A model generated the notes under the pieces. It was not told where the DNA came from and searched no databases. It saw nothing but the letters and a program-made list of their open reading frames with translations. A stretch of DNA of 64,000 nucleotides from Agrypnia vestita (taxonomy: Eukaryota; Arthropoda; Insecta; Trichoptera; Phryganeidae). Below, piece by piece: positions 1 through 10,479 of this stretch. Within the stretch, counting starts at the first letter, position 1; the number at the start of each line of letters is the position of its first letter. The stretch covers positions 1 through 64,000 of the forward strand of contig JADDOH010014654.1 of the NCBI GenBank assembly GCA_016648135.1, given 5' to 3'. A program made the translations under genes and the position numbers.

Positions 1-456
1 GCAGAGGCAGAGTTCACTGTGAATAGTCGGCCTCTGACGCACGTCTCGGTGGATCCGCAAGACGATGCCCCTCTCACTCCAAACCATCTGCTACTGGGGA
101 ACTCAGGAAGGAACGCTCATCTGACAGTGTATGGGGCATTGGACGAAAGCGTTTGCCTGAGGAAACAATGGCAAAAGGCCCAGCAGATGGCTGATATGTT
201 TTGGAGAAGATGGCTGCGGGAGTACCTACCGACATTGACGCGGAGACGCAAGTGGCAGGAGGCTGCCCCAGCCATAAAGGAGGGAGAGGTGGTAGTCATC
301 GTCGACCCCGCGCTACCTCGAAACACGTGGCCCATGGGACGTGTGATCGAGGCGAGGCCTGCGGCCGATGGGCAGGTGAGGACGGTACGGCTGCGAACCT
401 CTACGGGGGAGTACACGCGCCCCGCCACCAGGCTCATTACTCTGCCGAAGCGGTAA
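1..456 (+). CDS. BEL/Pao retrotransposon Pol, C-terminal end (cut by window edge)
   Basis: The reading frame is open from base 1 to a stop at 456, so the ORF enters from the left; the GTG at 19 is internal and not a start. The protein carries the conserved tail that follows the integrase in BEL/Pao polyproteins: NSRPLTHV, LTPNHLLLG, KQWQKAQQMADMFWRRW, a GEVVVIVD strand, LPRNTWPMGRV and a closing TRPATRLITLP. In this family the domain lies downstream of the integrase catalytic core and acts in integration of the cDNA. The frame is intact to its stop, so the end of the element is not badly decayed. Neighbouring sequence supports the call: a tandem array, a polypurine tract and an LTR start follow on the same strand. 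The assignment to BEL/Pao is firm; whether the rest of Pol is intact cannot be seen. Confidence 0.9.
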   Translation, partial: AEAEFTVNSRPLTHVSVDPQDDAPLTPNHLLLGNSGRNAHLTVYGALDESVCLRKQWQKAQQMADMFWRRWLREYLPTLTRRRKWQEAAPAIKEGEVVVIVDPALPRNTWPMGRVIEARPAADGQVRTVRLRTSTGEYTRPATRLITLPKR

Positions 457-512
457 GAGGCCAAAGAGGCAGCTGCCAACTTGATGGTGAACCAAGTGGC
501 AGGAAGCTGCAG

Positions 513-1000
513 AATTATCTGTCACCTTGGTGAAAGATCCAAGTGACAAAGGGCCGTCCCAGGCCTAGTATGGGAAACAAATTATCTGTCACCTTGGTGA
601 AAGACCCAAGTGACAAAAGGCCGTCCCAGGCCTAGTATGGGGACCAAATTATTTGTCACCTTGGTGAAAGACCCAAGTGACAAAAGGCCGTCCCAGGCCT
701 AGTATGGGGACCAAATTATTTGTCATCTTGGTGAAAGACCCAAGTGACAAAAGGCCGTCCCAGGCCTAGTATGGGGACCAAATTATTTGTCATCTTGGTG
801 AAAGACCCAAGTGACAAAAGGCCGTCCCAGGCCTAGTATGGGGACCAATTATCCGCCATCTTGGAGGAGAACCAAGTGGCGGAGGCCAGCGCCGCGGTCA
901 CTTAGACCTGCGCCGGTTGTGAGCCGTCCCAGGCCTAGTATGGGGAATGAATTATCTGCCATCGTGGAGGAGAACCACATGGCGGAAGCCAGGGCGCACG
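513..1000 (+). repeat. 67-bp tandem array in the BEL element 3' untranslated region
   Basis: Five almost identical 67-bp units begin at 513, 580, 647, 714 and 781. Diverged copies follow at about 848 and 942, where the repeat has changed to a CCATCTTGGAGGAG version. Each unit holds an imperfect stem (GTCACCTTGGT, five-base loop, ACCCAAGTGAC) and a second short palindrome around AGGCC-GTCCC-AGGCCT. The array lies between the Pol stop and the polypurine tract. Confidence 0.9.
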
Positions 1001-1141
1001 CGGTCACTTAGACCTGCGCCGGCTGCAAGTTGCCCGGCCAAGAGGCTAAGGTCGGGAGGGCCCGGGCCGTGCACTGTGGGGTGCGCGGAGCCCGCCGAAG
1101 GCAACGTCCTGTCCTCACCGTGAAGTACAGACAAGCTGCAC

Positions 1142-1650
1142 GGGGGGAGAATGTTACGGACAGGACATTGCCTGCGCCTACCGTCAGGCAACCGAAATTT
1201 CAAGCTCTGTGGTTGACGTAATCGCGTCATATAAATGATAGAAATTTCTGATGTGAATGAAGCAGAGCAAAGGCCCCTTTCAGGGCCACCGCCGATCGCC
1301 GTGCCCCGGTTGAGGATGGGTACCGTGCCGAGGACAGCGCGCGAGTTCTCGGCCGCGGTGGTTGTCCTTATACGTGTCTCGGCGTCAGGCGGCGGCACCC
1401 GGGAGAGGGGATGAGCGAATGCGGAGCCTCAGCTCCATGAGAACGCATCCCGCTGATGACAATGGAAATGCGTTAGAGTGCATGATCTGAAATGTGTATG
1501 TTTTTGCTGAAAATATTATATGAAAATATTAATGTTCAGATTTTTTAACATTTCAGAGCTCTCTAATATGATGGAAATTAATGGTTTTTTGATTTCAGAT
1601 GGACCTGAATCATAATTCTATGTAATAAAATACCGCTTTTTCATTGTTTT
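1142..1650 (+). mobile_element. Polypurine tract and 3' LTR start of the BEL element
   Basis: A purine run (GGGGGGAGAA, 1142-1151) is followed directly by TGTTACGG at 1152, the TG start expected of an LTR and of the form usual in BEL/Pao. A TATA-like TATAAATGA lies near 1230, and AATAAA-type signals occur near 1625 and 1650. The right LTR end is not determined, because the partner 5' LTR and target duplication are outside the window, so the end coordinate is approximate. Confidence 0.65.
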
Positions 1651-2520
1651 AATAAAAAGAGCGGGCGGGAGATGTTTTTATTTGCGCACAAGGCGCATTT
1701 TGTACCTTATTCTCATCATATTTGCCTGATAAGCAACATTTAAGTTGTCTCAACACTTATAAAAGATAAGTAGTAGAGTCACACACATGCACACACTCTG
1801 TAAGACATAAAAAGTTGTCTACAGATGACACAATAAATGATTGACTGTATGGCATAACAGACTGCCAACAGATCATTGGTAAAAAACATACATTTTTTAT
1901 GGCAAGGAAAAATCTAAATACTTTTTTAAATACATTATTAATGAGTGAATCACAATCACATTAATATGGAAACATAAGTCTGACACCACCAACACAAAAC
2001 CAGCCGCCGCTTATGAGCGACATACTGGGCTGGGTTTTTCCATACAAATTTTCATATAAACACACAAACCGGAATAACTTCCGTCAGAGGTGTCCGATTT
2101 TGATAATTCCTTTTGTATAATGATCAGTGGATCAAGACCTATCTAGAGAATATACACACTCATATGTGGAAATAATTTTGAATAAATTACAAAATTAGTT
2201 TTTTGTTGAAAAGTTTAAAAATTCATAACTATAGTAAGCTGCGACTTACAATAAAGTGTGATATATCAACAGATGCGCTGCGACGCACTCTATATAATAG
2301 ACGCAAAAAACTAAACCTAAAAGTTAATTTGGATTTTTAAGAGATTTAATTGTTGAAATTTTATAGCCCGCCGGGCCAGAAAATGAGATATATTTTAACT
2401 GTTGCTTTAATAATAATGTCTCAAGGTTGCCACGCAATATGTCAGACTGTTTATTGAGACGCAGTCCATGTAATGACATATATGTAAATCCTCCGGGGGA
2501 GGTGCGTTTAATTTAATAAT
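1651..2520. other. Gene-free AT-rich stretch
   Basis: No coding potential, terminal repeat or RNA gene was recognised here. It may include the unseen end of the BEL LTR. Confidence 0.4.
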
Positions 2521-2635
2521 TAAAAAACTGTAATATATGTAGTAGAAATAAGCGCCCGAAACGCGCCATTTGTATGCAATCTGTAACTTGTTTTAATTGG
2601 CTTCGAGGCCGGGGCCACCTGGTCCCGGCCGAGGG

Positions 2636-2672
2636 TATAAATATCGCATTCAAGGCGGACCGACCCTCAGTC
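2636..2672 (+). promoter_or_regulatory. Core promoter: TATA box plus TCAGTC initiator
   Basis: TATAAATA at 2636-2643 is followed by TCAGTC at 2667-2672. The initiator A at 2669 lies 33 bases from the first T of the TATA box, close to the usual spacing of insect RNA polymerase II core promoters. No ORF of substance follows. Confidence 0.5.
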
Positions 2673-2819
2673 TGGTTTAAAACGCCGTGGCAGACCCTTC
2701 ACGTGTGTGTCATTTACCTACCCGACTACCTCCTACGATTTTGCTGCCTGCTGACTTCGCTCGCTCTCAAGCTCGAGCCGAACTACGTCATCAAGATCTG
2801 CTGTTGCTGCCTGCTAACG

Positions 2820-2985
2820 CCGAGCGCTCTCGCTTCACGCCCGGTACTTGCTATCGGCGGCGATCGCCTTGCGGTGTGCTGACGGAGCGGACATTCACGC
2901 TCGGTACCTACTGCTTCTGCGGTGTGCTGACTCTGAGCGGACGTTCACGCTCGGTACCTACCGCTTCTGCGGACTGCTGATTGCT
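2820..2985 (+). repeat. 50-bp direct repeats in the GC-rich leader
   Basis: A block with GAGCGGAC, TTCACGCTCGGTACCTAC and GCTTCTGCGG occurs at 2885 and again 50 bases later at 2935. A more diverged version lies near 2822. The short open frames across this block are by-products of the repeat. Confidence 0.7.
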
Positions 2986-3443
2986 GATTGCTGGCGCGGA
3001 TTTTGCCAAGCTAAGTATTTCTTCGCAGTACAACCGTCTTTTTTAAGACGATTATTCTTGACGACCTCGTCGAGTTTAGACATTTTGCTCGAAGCAAATT
3101 CTTTTGCTGTCGCCTCTGGTGCACATTTCCGTGTACTAATATCGCTCTTTTTCCAGCTGCTCACACGGTGCGCCCGTGCTGTGTGAGACATCCCGAAGGC
3201 TTTTGAAGCGGAATCAGCGGACCGCACCTGTATTGCCTGTTCTGTGCGGAACAGCAGTACTATTAGATTTTAGTGTATTTACACTATTTATTATTTGTGC
3301 TCTTTGATTACAAAGTGTATTAATGTTTTGGTGATAGTAATATTCTTTATGTAACGCGTATTGTAGAAATGCGACGTTTTCATGTATTCTGTCCTAGACG
3401 TTGAATTCTTGAAATAATAAATTTGTGATTGAGTACCTATTCA

Positions 3444-3974
3444 TCGTAGTTATCGGAAAATTTGTCAGGAGAATTCGAACAAATTGATGCATCTCTGTGT
3501 CTTATGTCATTCAGTTCGAAAATTTAGTTGCATTGCATAAGTTATCATCCAGCACTGTTAAATGCGCTTGAGAGCCAAACTGGTGTACGACAGTTGGGCC
3601 ATTTAAGCAGTTTAACAGTTGTCAAAAGTTTAGCCACAAGTTCAGGATTCAGGAAGCTTGGGTGTACCTCTGCCTGCCTGCCGCACGCCTCCTGACTCTG
3701 GACCTCCAGTTTCCTCGTAATCCATTCAGCACGAGACCTCCATACTGGTGAATGTCAATCCTTTCCGATACATTTCACCCTTCAAAAACAATGTACGATA
3801 TTTCATTCAAATACGGACAATTCCATTTCCTTTACATTTTCGTTGACAATTTATATCCCCCACACGTCCTAATAAATCATCGGTTATTCTTATATCGCAC
3901 GACAATATACGGGGTGTCTCTTAGTTAGTAGAAAAAACTTAGGAAGAGTCTTCTTCGTGCAATTTTGAATAGAA
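3444..3974. other. Gene-free AT-rich stretch
   Basis: Nothing recognisable was found. A short CT-rich segment near 3660-3730 has no clear homology to other parts of the window. Confidence 0.35.
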
Positions 3975-4200
3975 ATAGCACAATTAATGTATATTATAGA
4001 TGTCACACAGAGACAAAACTGTATTTTATTATGAGAAAGTAGGTATAGAAGTCTTTTGGGTGTACATAGGGCTTGCGACCTATCGTATCGACCTATCGTA
4101 TTTAAATTACGTGCCACGCTTTACATGTGATTTATAAAGTTACATGTCCTCCACGCGTCCTGCACCAAAGCATTTTCATTCCCCCTAAAAATGGGCTAAT
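3975..4200 (+). repeat. Family A inverted-repeat element, fragment
   Basis: This piece shares TGTATATTATAGATGTC, the AGAGAC-AAAACTGTATT block, GAAAGTAGGTATAGAAGTC and GGGTGTACA with the family A copies at 10480, 17725, 44210 and 51990. It also keeps the internal CATTTTCATTCCCCCTAAA block. Only one arm and part of the centre remain. Confidence 0.6.
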
Positions 4201-4419
4201 ATAAAATTGTACGACTTTATTGGGAAAATACACAGTTCAGGATGAGTTTTTTCTCGATTTGATTGGATCTAAGAAACAAATTTGATACGAGCAAACATTA
4301 ATCAACTTTTTATTAAGATAAGGATTATTTAATAAATATTTAAAAAATATTAAACCGTTCAATCTTTTATTCTTCAATTTTTCTTTTTTTTATGATGTAC
4401 GGCGTCTCATACCATAAAT

Positions 4420-4790
4420 ATATAACCACCAATCTAGGTCACACACACACACACAAACGTGGCGAGCCTGTCGCGTAAACAAAACTGAGGCGCAGCAGTG
4501 TACACGAAGCAGGGATACAGCGCGATGCCCGGAGCACCGTCAGCATACACACACAGCTAGACTTCAAGAGAGTTCTTTGTTCGCAAAACATATAAAACTA
4601 GCCAACGCCCTTTACGGGCATGTCAGTCTCTCAACTACCCCCGGCGTAGGCGTATGCTGACGGCCCTGTTCCGTCGAGTCTTTATCATGGTCTTTTTTAT
4701 TGTAATTATGTATAACTTGTAATTGTTTTATCGCTAAATAAATTAATCAAACATTCCATGACTTTGGAGAATTCCCGCTACATAACGGGT
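4420..4790 (+). mobile_element. Gypsy-like solo LTR relic (copy 1)
   Basis: It is collinear with 23036-23404. Shared blocks are CAATCTAGGTCACACACAC, CACCGTCAGCAT, ATACACACAGC, ATATAAAA followed by a GGGCATGTCAGTCT block, TATAACTTGTA, AATAAATTAATCAAACATTC and GACTTTGGAGAATTCCCG. The right end reads ATAAC and is followed by a GGTGACC-type stretch, as expected for an LTR end next to a primer-binding site. No gag or pol is present. The superfamily is inferred. Confidence 0.5.
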
Positions 4791-4888
4791 GGTGACCATA
4801 AAGCAACCTTCTCCTCACTCATCGATCACCACAAATTGGTGACTACCGACGCTCACCTTTCACCCCCAAAGATGGAATAATAACATAT

Positions 4889-5332
4889 TAAATGTTAATA
4901 AAATTAATTGTTTTTTACTCCCTTTATATTAACTCGTGGCGTCTGCTTGCTTGCTTGCCGGCTTGCCGTCAAAAAAACTTTGGATCGATTTTTGACCCTT
5001 TTCCCGTGATTCAATCGAGCTGAAACTTGGCAAGTAGACTCTTGGCGATGATCAAGAAGATTTATCAAATTTTCGTTAAAAAAATTAATAATTATAGTAT
5101 AATATCGGATTTTTAGAAATTTTATTGTTTTTTTCAAATTGGAATCATTGAAAAGTTTGCTTACTCATTTGAATTACTTAATTACTTAATTTGAATTACT
5201 CCGTCGGTATAAATAATAGGTACTTCACTACGAATGTCGAAAAACTTAATTGACTGACAAATGTTTTTAGAACTTAATCTTCAAAGCATGAAGTATCTTA
5301 TCAAAGCTCAAAACATCTGACATTTTACATAC
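4889..5332 (+). repeat. First unit of a 444-bp tandem duplication (ACTCCC MITE)
   Basis: The block AATGTTAATAAAATTAATTG begins at 4891 and recurs at 5335, a shift of 444 bp. The unit contains a right-truncated copy of the ACTCCC element starting at 4917. Its second unit runs into the complete copy at 5361. Confidence 0.75.
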
Positions 5333-5360
5333 TAAATGTTAATAAAATTAATTGTTTTTT

Positions 5361-5865
5361 ACTCCCTTTATATTAACTCGTGGCGTCTGCTTGCTTGCTT
5401 GCCGGCTTGCCGTCAAAAAAACTTTGGATCGATTTTTGACCCTTTTTCCGTGATTCAATCGAGCTGAAACTTGGCAAGTAGACTCTTGGCGATGATCAAG
5501 AATATCTATCAAATTTTCGTTAAAAAAAATTAATAATTATAGTATAATTTAGGATTCTTAGAAATTTTATTGGTTTTTTCAAATTGGAATCATTCGAAAA
5601 GTTTGATTAGCAACGGCGGCCCGATAACGTCGCGGAATATTTTCTAAATTTGAATTACTCCGTCGGTATACATAATAGGTACTTCACTTCGAATGTCGAA
5701 AATCTAAATTGACTGACAAATGTTTTTAGAAAGAAGCATGAAGTGTCTTATCAAAGCTCAAAACACCTGACATTTTAGAAACATATTAAATTACTGTAAG
5801 TTTAGTGTTATGTTATATGTTTTAATTCGTCTTTAATTGTTGTTATATTTTACAAAGAAAGGGAG
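5361..5865 (+). mobile_element. ACTCCC-family non-autonomous element, complete copy
   Basis: The element starts ACTCCCTTTATA and ends AAAGGGAGTATA, so its tips are inverted repeats. It holds the characteristic TGGCGTCTGCTTGCTTG, GAGCTGAAACTTGGCAAG and ACTCCGTCGGTAT blocks. Related copies lie at 4917, 15387, 22055 and 43246 (inverted). It has no coding capacity and is probably a MITE; the mobilising superfamily is unknown. Confidence 0.65.
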
Positions 5866-6276
5866 TATAATAAAAACTTGGTTTTTATGGGTTACTTTTT
5901 TTAGTAATGTTTTAAAGATTTTTTGATGAGAATACTTGAGGTGCCCGTTATGCGCCGTGCTCCCCAATAGTAAAGATTGAATTTTTTTCTGCTGACCAAA
6001 GGTTTAATATTTTTTTAACACAGGTAGGTACTAAGTATATCTTACTACGTAGCACGTGATTAGAGGCATGCGATGGAACGGCCGAATAGAAAAACACACA
6101 AGTTGAAAAAAATCTCAAAGTTTTCAAAAGACTATGATTACACTACGTGATAAGGGTCATTAGCGAAACCGACCCCGCTCCGTCAAAGTATTGGCTTTGC
6201 AATTTTTTTCCGTCTTCTAATCATCATTGAAAATATTTTTATATTACTTCAAAACTACCGAATTTTTCAAGTGTGA
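5866..6276. other. Gene-free AT-rich stretch
   Basis: No gene, repeat family or structured element was recognised between the ACTCCC element and the family C element. Confidence 0.35.
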
Positions 6277-6522
6277 GGAGTATAAAACCAAAGGCAGCAA
6301 AATCCAAAAAAAATTTAATGCAGTCATCGACGATTATCAATTTATAATGTACTGAATTCAAAATTTTATACGAAACGTAGCCTGTAAATTTATAGGAAAC
6401 ATAATTTTGGAAGGGATGGGTACATTACATCTAGAATTCAGTACGTTTTAAATTATTAGTCCTCGGTGCATTCAAAACATTTTTTAAATTTTTGGATATT
6501 GCTGCTTTTACTTTTATGCCCC
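6277..6522 (+). mobile_element. Family C MITE, copy 1
   Basis: This roughly 246-bp element has long inverted ends: GAGTATAAAACCAAAGGCAG on the left against CTGCTTTTACTTTTATGCC on the right. The centre carries TTTATAGGAAACATAATTTTGG. Copies with the same plan are at 11477 and 27587. No protein is encoded. Confidence 0.65.
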
Positions 6523-6782
6523 GCAAGTGTTCCAATTTTGTGTTATTTGTAAATCTACAGAGTAAATAGAAATGTGTGGTGTGATTTAAAGAAGGTTCTT
6601 TTTTAATGTATAATGTGTTCATTCTGTAGGTAGGTACCTCAGTAAACATCATCAGGTAAACTGCATTAGAAAATTCCGTAACATTTTAATTTATGTACTG
6701 TCGCCAGTAAAAATTTCCACGGGTGGAATGAACAAGGCGACGAATATAAAGTGTACAATAGACAAAGCTCCGTAAAATTTCA

Positions 6783-7040
6783 TATTTTGGTCATATAATG
6801 AGAGGCGAAAAAAACCCCATCCTTCAGCTCGTCATGAAGGGGAAGATTGAGGGTCGCAGAGGGGTCGGAAGGAGGCGGCATTCCTGGCTTGGAAACATCC
6901 GAGAGTGGACCGGGTTAAGAAGCGTGGAAGAGCTGTTCCGCACTGCCCTGGACAGGAAAACTTTCTCCCAGATGATCGCCGACGTCGGGGGGACCTGACA
7001 GGGTACATGAAGAAGATGAAGAAGAGACAAGTGGAATATT
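6783..7040 (+). pseudogene. LINE (RTE-like) reverse transcriptase C-terminus
   Basis: The frame reads YFGHIMRGEKN, LVMKGKIEGRRG, RRRHSWLGNIREWTG, then LFRTALDRKTF and a stop at 6998. This is the conserved last segment of RTE-like non-LTR retrotransposon polymerases, downstream of the reverse transcriptase and thumb. Everything upstream is missing, which fits 5' truncation at insertion. A GAAGATGAAGAAGAG tail follows the stop, as is common at LINE 3' ends. The exact clade is not certain from this short stretch. Confidence 0.75.
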
Positions 7041-7169
7041 CTAGTGCGAATCGACAACAAAAGTTTGGATTTACTAGCATTTCATTTGATTCCCCATCGC
7101 GGAGAATCCGACAATACAAAATGTAACGCAATTTTCTAAAGCGCCAAGTGTACCAAAAATACATAATAT

Positions 7170-7600
7170 TGCCACAGGATCATGGCTGTGGGAGGAAAAT
7201 TAAACACTTAACACAATTTAAAATTTAATCAACTAAGCAAAGTCACTACCCATGAATTTAATCGGAGCACTGTTCTTAAATTCACACCAAATTTTATAAT
7301 TCGCACTATTTCACATCACTCGTCTGTGGAACATTTTTTTATTGTGCTGTTCTATCGCATTGAGAATATTCCGCTTGTAATATCACTCTGGTTAAGCGCC
7401 CTCACGTCAAAATAAACGCCCTTACCGCGCGCTTTTTTGCACTTTTATACAAAGCATGTTGATTTCGCGATGCTTCGAGAACGTTTTTAGTAATTCCTTC
7501 ATATTTCCAGAATCTTTTTCACACTACCAGCGATTACGAGAATAGCCCAGTCTATTCCAGGATTGCGTGGACCGTTCGAGGGATTTCCTTGAGCGAATTT
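7170..7600 (+). repeat. Interspersed repeat family F, copy 1
   Basis: It shares ATCATGGCTGTGGGAGG, AATTTAATCGGAGCAC, TTCTTAAATTCAC, TTTCGCGA, CCAGTCTATTCCAG and CGTGGACCGTTCGAG with 56330-56800, and part of this with 45060-45420. No termini or coding capacity could be defined, so the class is unknown. Confidence 0.55.
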
Positions 7601-8528
7601 TTTTTTGATTCTATCATCTCGTGACAACATGTTGGCGTATAAAATTTTTCGCTAGCAACTTGTGCCGAGTTTAAAATCAATAAACAGAAATAGGTTCTGA
7701 ACGCCGCGCGAAATTTCGCCGCTTTTTAAAAGATATACGATTCGTATGGTTTCGATACCGCCTATCTGCACTGCACAATACAATACATTATGACGCCATT
7801 TTATACAGAATTCAAAGGCGCATTCCGGGCCGGGCTCAGTTACAAAAGAGCCAATTACGTTTCAACCAATTATGAACGCCCAATTAGGCTGGCAGTTGTG
7901 TTTAATGAGTGCAAATTAAAATTGATTTGAAAAAGACTCGGCGAAATTAATATTCATTTGTTTATACGCCCTTAGGGCTTTCGCACTGAAGAATTACTAA
8001 TTTATGAAAATAATAGCGAAAAAATATTGTAACTTGAATATATTGAAATAAAATTAGTGTTTAAAAATTTCAGATAAGATTAGTAATCAATTCATAAAGT
8101 ATAAGAAAGAAAAATCAACGAAATACAAAATAGTTAAAATAAAACAGACAAGGTAATCAAAGTGATAAACAATATTGCCTCGAGATGGTGGAAAGGGAAA
8201 GAATTACATATAATCGTGACGTAAATAATGACGTATGATTCACACAGCACTCAATATCTCTTACACTAAAATCGGAAGATGCTAGAAGGTTCTAGAATGG
8301 TCTGGAATCGACCGCGCTATTCTCATGACCTCTGGAAACATCGACCGGCTAATGCGCAACAGTATGTGTCAGAGTTGACAGCGGGCTGTTACCATAGAAA
8401 GCGAAATCGTGCGCCATGTTTTGCTAGCGCTTGTGTGATTCCAACGATAGTAAATCAAAAAAGGACCTACCGAAGAGCGAGAAGTTTTCTACTGCGAATC
8501 TGAGCGATTTAAATAACGTGCATCAAAA
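7601..8528. other. Unassigned stretch with a heat-shock-element-like site
   Basis: No gene was recognised. An inverted GAA/TTC array, GAAGGTTCTAGAA, lies at 8285-8297 and fits the heat shock element consensus. No promoter or gene is evident beside it. Confidence 0.3.
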
Positions 8529-8841
8529 TATCGTCATGATCGTAGAACAACGACGTATGTGCAAAAAATTCCATATTGACTTTTTTGAATCGTTAAAAAG
8601 TGAAAAAAAGAAGCCATCTAATGGTATATAAAAAGTGTATTTTTTGTAAAAACGTCGTTGTACTGCGCTGACTATATTTGAGGTTTGAAAGGTATCAACT
8701 TTAAATAACTAACCCAAGAAAAATCTTTTGCAGTTATCGAGTTATGATATAAAGTGTCTTTATGTAAATAAATCTTCAAACTGCTCTCCTGCAAACTTGA
8801 GAAAAATCACATGCGTCGTTATTCTACGATTATGACGATAT
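8529..8841 (+). mobile_element. Family D MITE, copy 1
   Basis: This 313-bp element has ends that pair over about 33 bases: TATCGTCATGATCGTAGAAC with the start of an ACGACG block on the left, and the inverse ending TCTACGATTATGACGATA on the right. A second, inverted copy at 39812-40213 shares the interior. It has no coding capacity. Confidence 0.7.
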
Positions 8842-9539
8842 GAGACATGTTATTCAGGAGTGTTTATAAGTGCGAATTGTGACATTTTTTGTGAATTTAA
8901 GATGAGTGCTCCGATTAAATTCTTGTCCAGTGAATTTACTTAATGAATACAACTTTTATTATTATTTTAGTGTTTCATTGGAATCCTACAATCCCATAAT
9001 CCTGTGAAAATATTAAGGTCACACATACACTTGTTTTTTTAAGAACAGCAATGCAACTAATCCAAACAAATCCATAAATTCGTTACCATCTTTATGCAAT
9101 GTGTTGTTCATAAAATTAGAGCGAGAAGCATCTACATTAAATGGAGCATGATATATCGTACTATAACGGCAGGGTTTGTGATAATTTATCATGTTCACCA
9201 AACTTGGGCAACACACAATCCCCTATATTACTTTAAATAAAAATTTCACATATTTTTCTACGCGGCGATAGGTCAAATACTTAATTTGGCTATCTGCCAG
9301 GATGTCCCTTTTTTAAAAATTTAATAAATCGTGAGCATGCTGGAAAAAGAGTTCAGCTAATTTTTTTTGTTGTTAGGAAGTTAAAATTAAGATTTTGGAT
9401 AGATACAACGTCAGAGTGGTAAGCATGATTGGTAGGGTCGCAGTGGTACACTCCCTGCTGGAAGGAATGTGCCTATAAAATGCTGCGTAACGCCACGTTG
9501 TATACCATCAGCAACACTACCAATAAGTCCGACTCTCTA

Positions 9540-10012
9540 GCGTCCACGAGTGGTCATCAGAAAACCCCGCGAACCCCGGGTAATATGATGACCACCATTA
9601 TAACATCACAGCAGATAGAGAGAGGGCGAATGGTGAAATTCCGGCGCCATAAAACGGGCCAGCCAGCTAAGGGAAGAAAAACCCCAACAGAAAACCCTGG
9701 TCCTCCAGGTTGGGGGTTGGGCGTAGGGCTAACAATCCTACCCCATAAAAAAAAATGTTACGATATCTAAGCCAAGCCTCGGATGTCCGAGCATCAAGCA
9801 CCAAAGTTCCTGCTGAACTCAAGGCCAATATGGCGAAGAAGCTTAGGAAGGCCAAAATTAAGATGGAGTGACAACGTCCTCAAATATATCTCTGCCTTAG
9901 AGCTTCGAAACTGGAGAGAGCTGGCACTAGACCGAGATGAGTGGAGGAAAATTATTGTGGAGGCTAAGACCCACCAAGGGTTGTAGTGCCAAGAATGATG
10001 ATGATGATGACA
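9540..10012 (+). mobile_element. Internally deleted LINE: 5' end fused to 3' end
   Basis: The left part (about 9540-9760) has the CCGGCGCCATAAAACGGGCC and GGTTGGGGGTTGGGCGTAGG blocks, which I recognise from memory as the 5' region of a common insect RTE-like LINE. About 20 bases later the frame at 9783-9986 encodes the C-terminus: QAPKFLLNSRP, RSLGRPKLRWSDNVLK, ELRNWRELALDRDEWRKI, AKTHQGL and a stop. A GATGATGATGATGAC tail follows at about 9994. The apurinic endonuclease and nearly all of the reverse transcriptase are missing. The same C-terminus is found at 36773-37110 on the minus strand. Confidence 0.65.
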
Positions 10013-10479
10013 AAGTCAGAGTTTTGTAAATTAGTATAGCCTATTTCAAATCAAATTTTATAATAACAATCTAAGCTATTTCTTTCCTCTTCGGATGATT
10101 GTCGGGGCAAAATATCTGGATAGTGCTCCCGATTCTGGGCTTTCTTTAGGGAAGTTTGAATACAAAGGTTTTCTGGACGTGGAAAAGCACTGCGAATCAG
10201 ATTCACCTGCAAGTCTGCCGTCTTTGTGGTCCACTGATTAGTCTGCTCTTCTTCTGCAGGCCGGTTGTGAACCCTTTATAAACCAGAGTACACAAAATAT
10301 GGCCGTATTGAATTTTGACTCCCGCGTGAAACAAAACCCGCCCGTTTTGGTGCGACCATAGAAAAAAAAAACAGATCCATAATAACTCGTACACGCAGAA
10401 AATTACGTTTACATAGATAGCTCAAAACCAGTGATTAGCAAAGATAATTGCCCGAACAATGATTAAATTAATTATGAAT

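Larger units (their letters stand above)
2560..3443 (+). mobile_element. Candidate solo LTR or retroelement promoter/leader
   Basis: A GC-rich block breaks the AT-rich background. It has a TATA box at 2636-2643, an arthropod-type initiator at 2667-2672, a CpG-rich leader with internal repeats and an AATAAA signal near 3417 followed by an abrupt return to AT-rich DNA. This order of U3-like, R-like and polyadenylation features is what a solo LTR looks like. No flanking coding domain, polypurine tract or target duplication was found, so this is an inference. A decayed host promoter is the alternative. Confidence 0.35.

Noticed and set aside
513..850. CRISPR-like array
   Set aside because: The 67-bp units are contiguous with no spacers and lie in a retrotransposon of a eukaryote.
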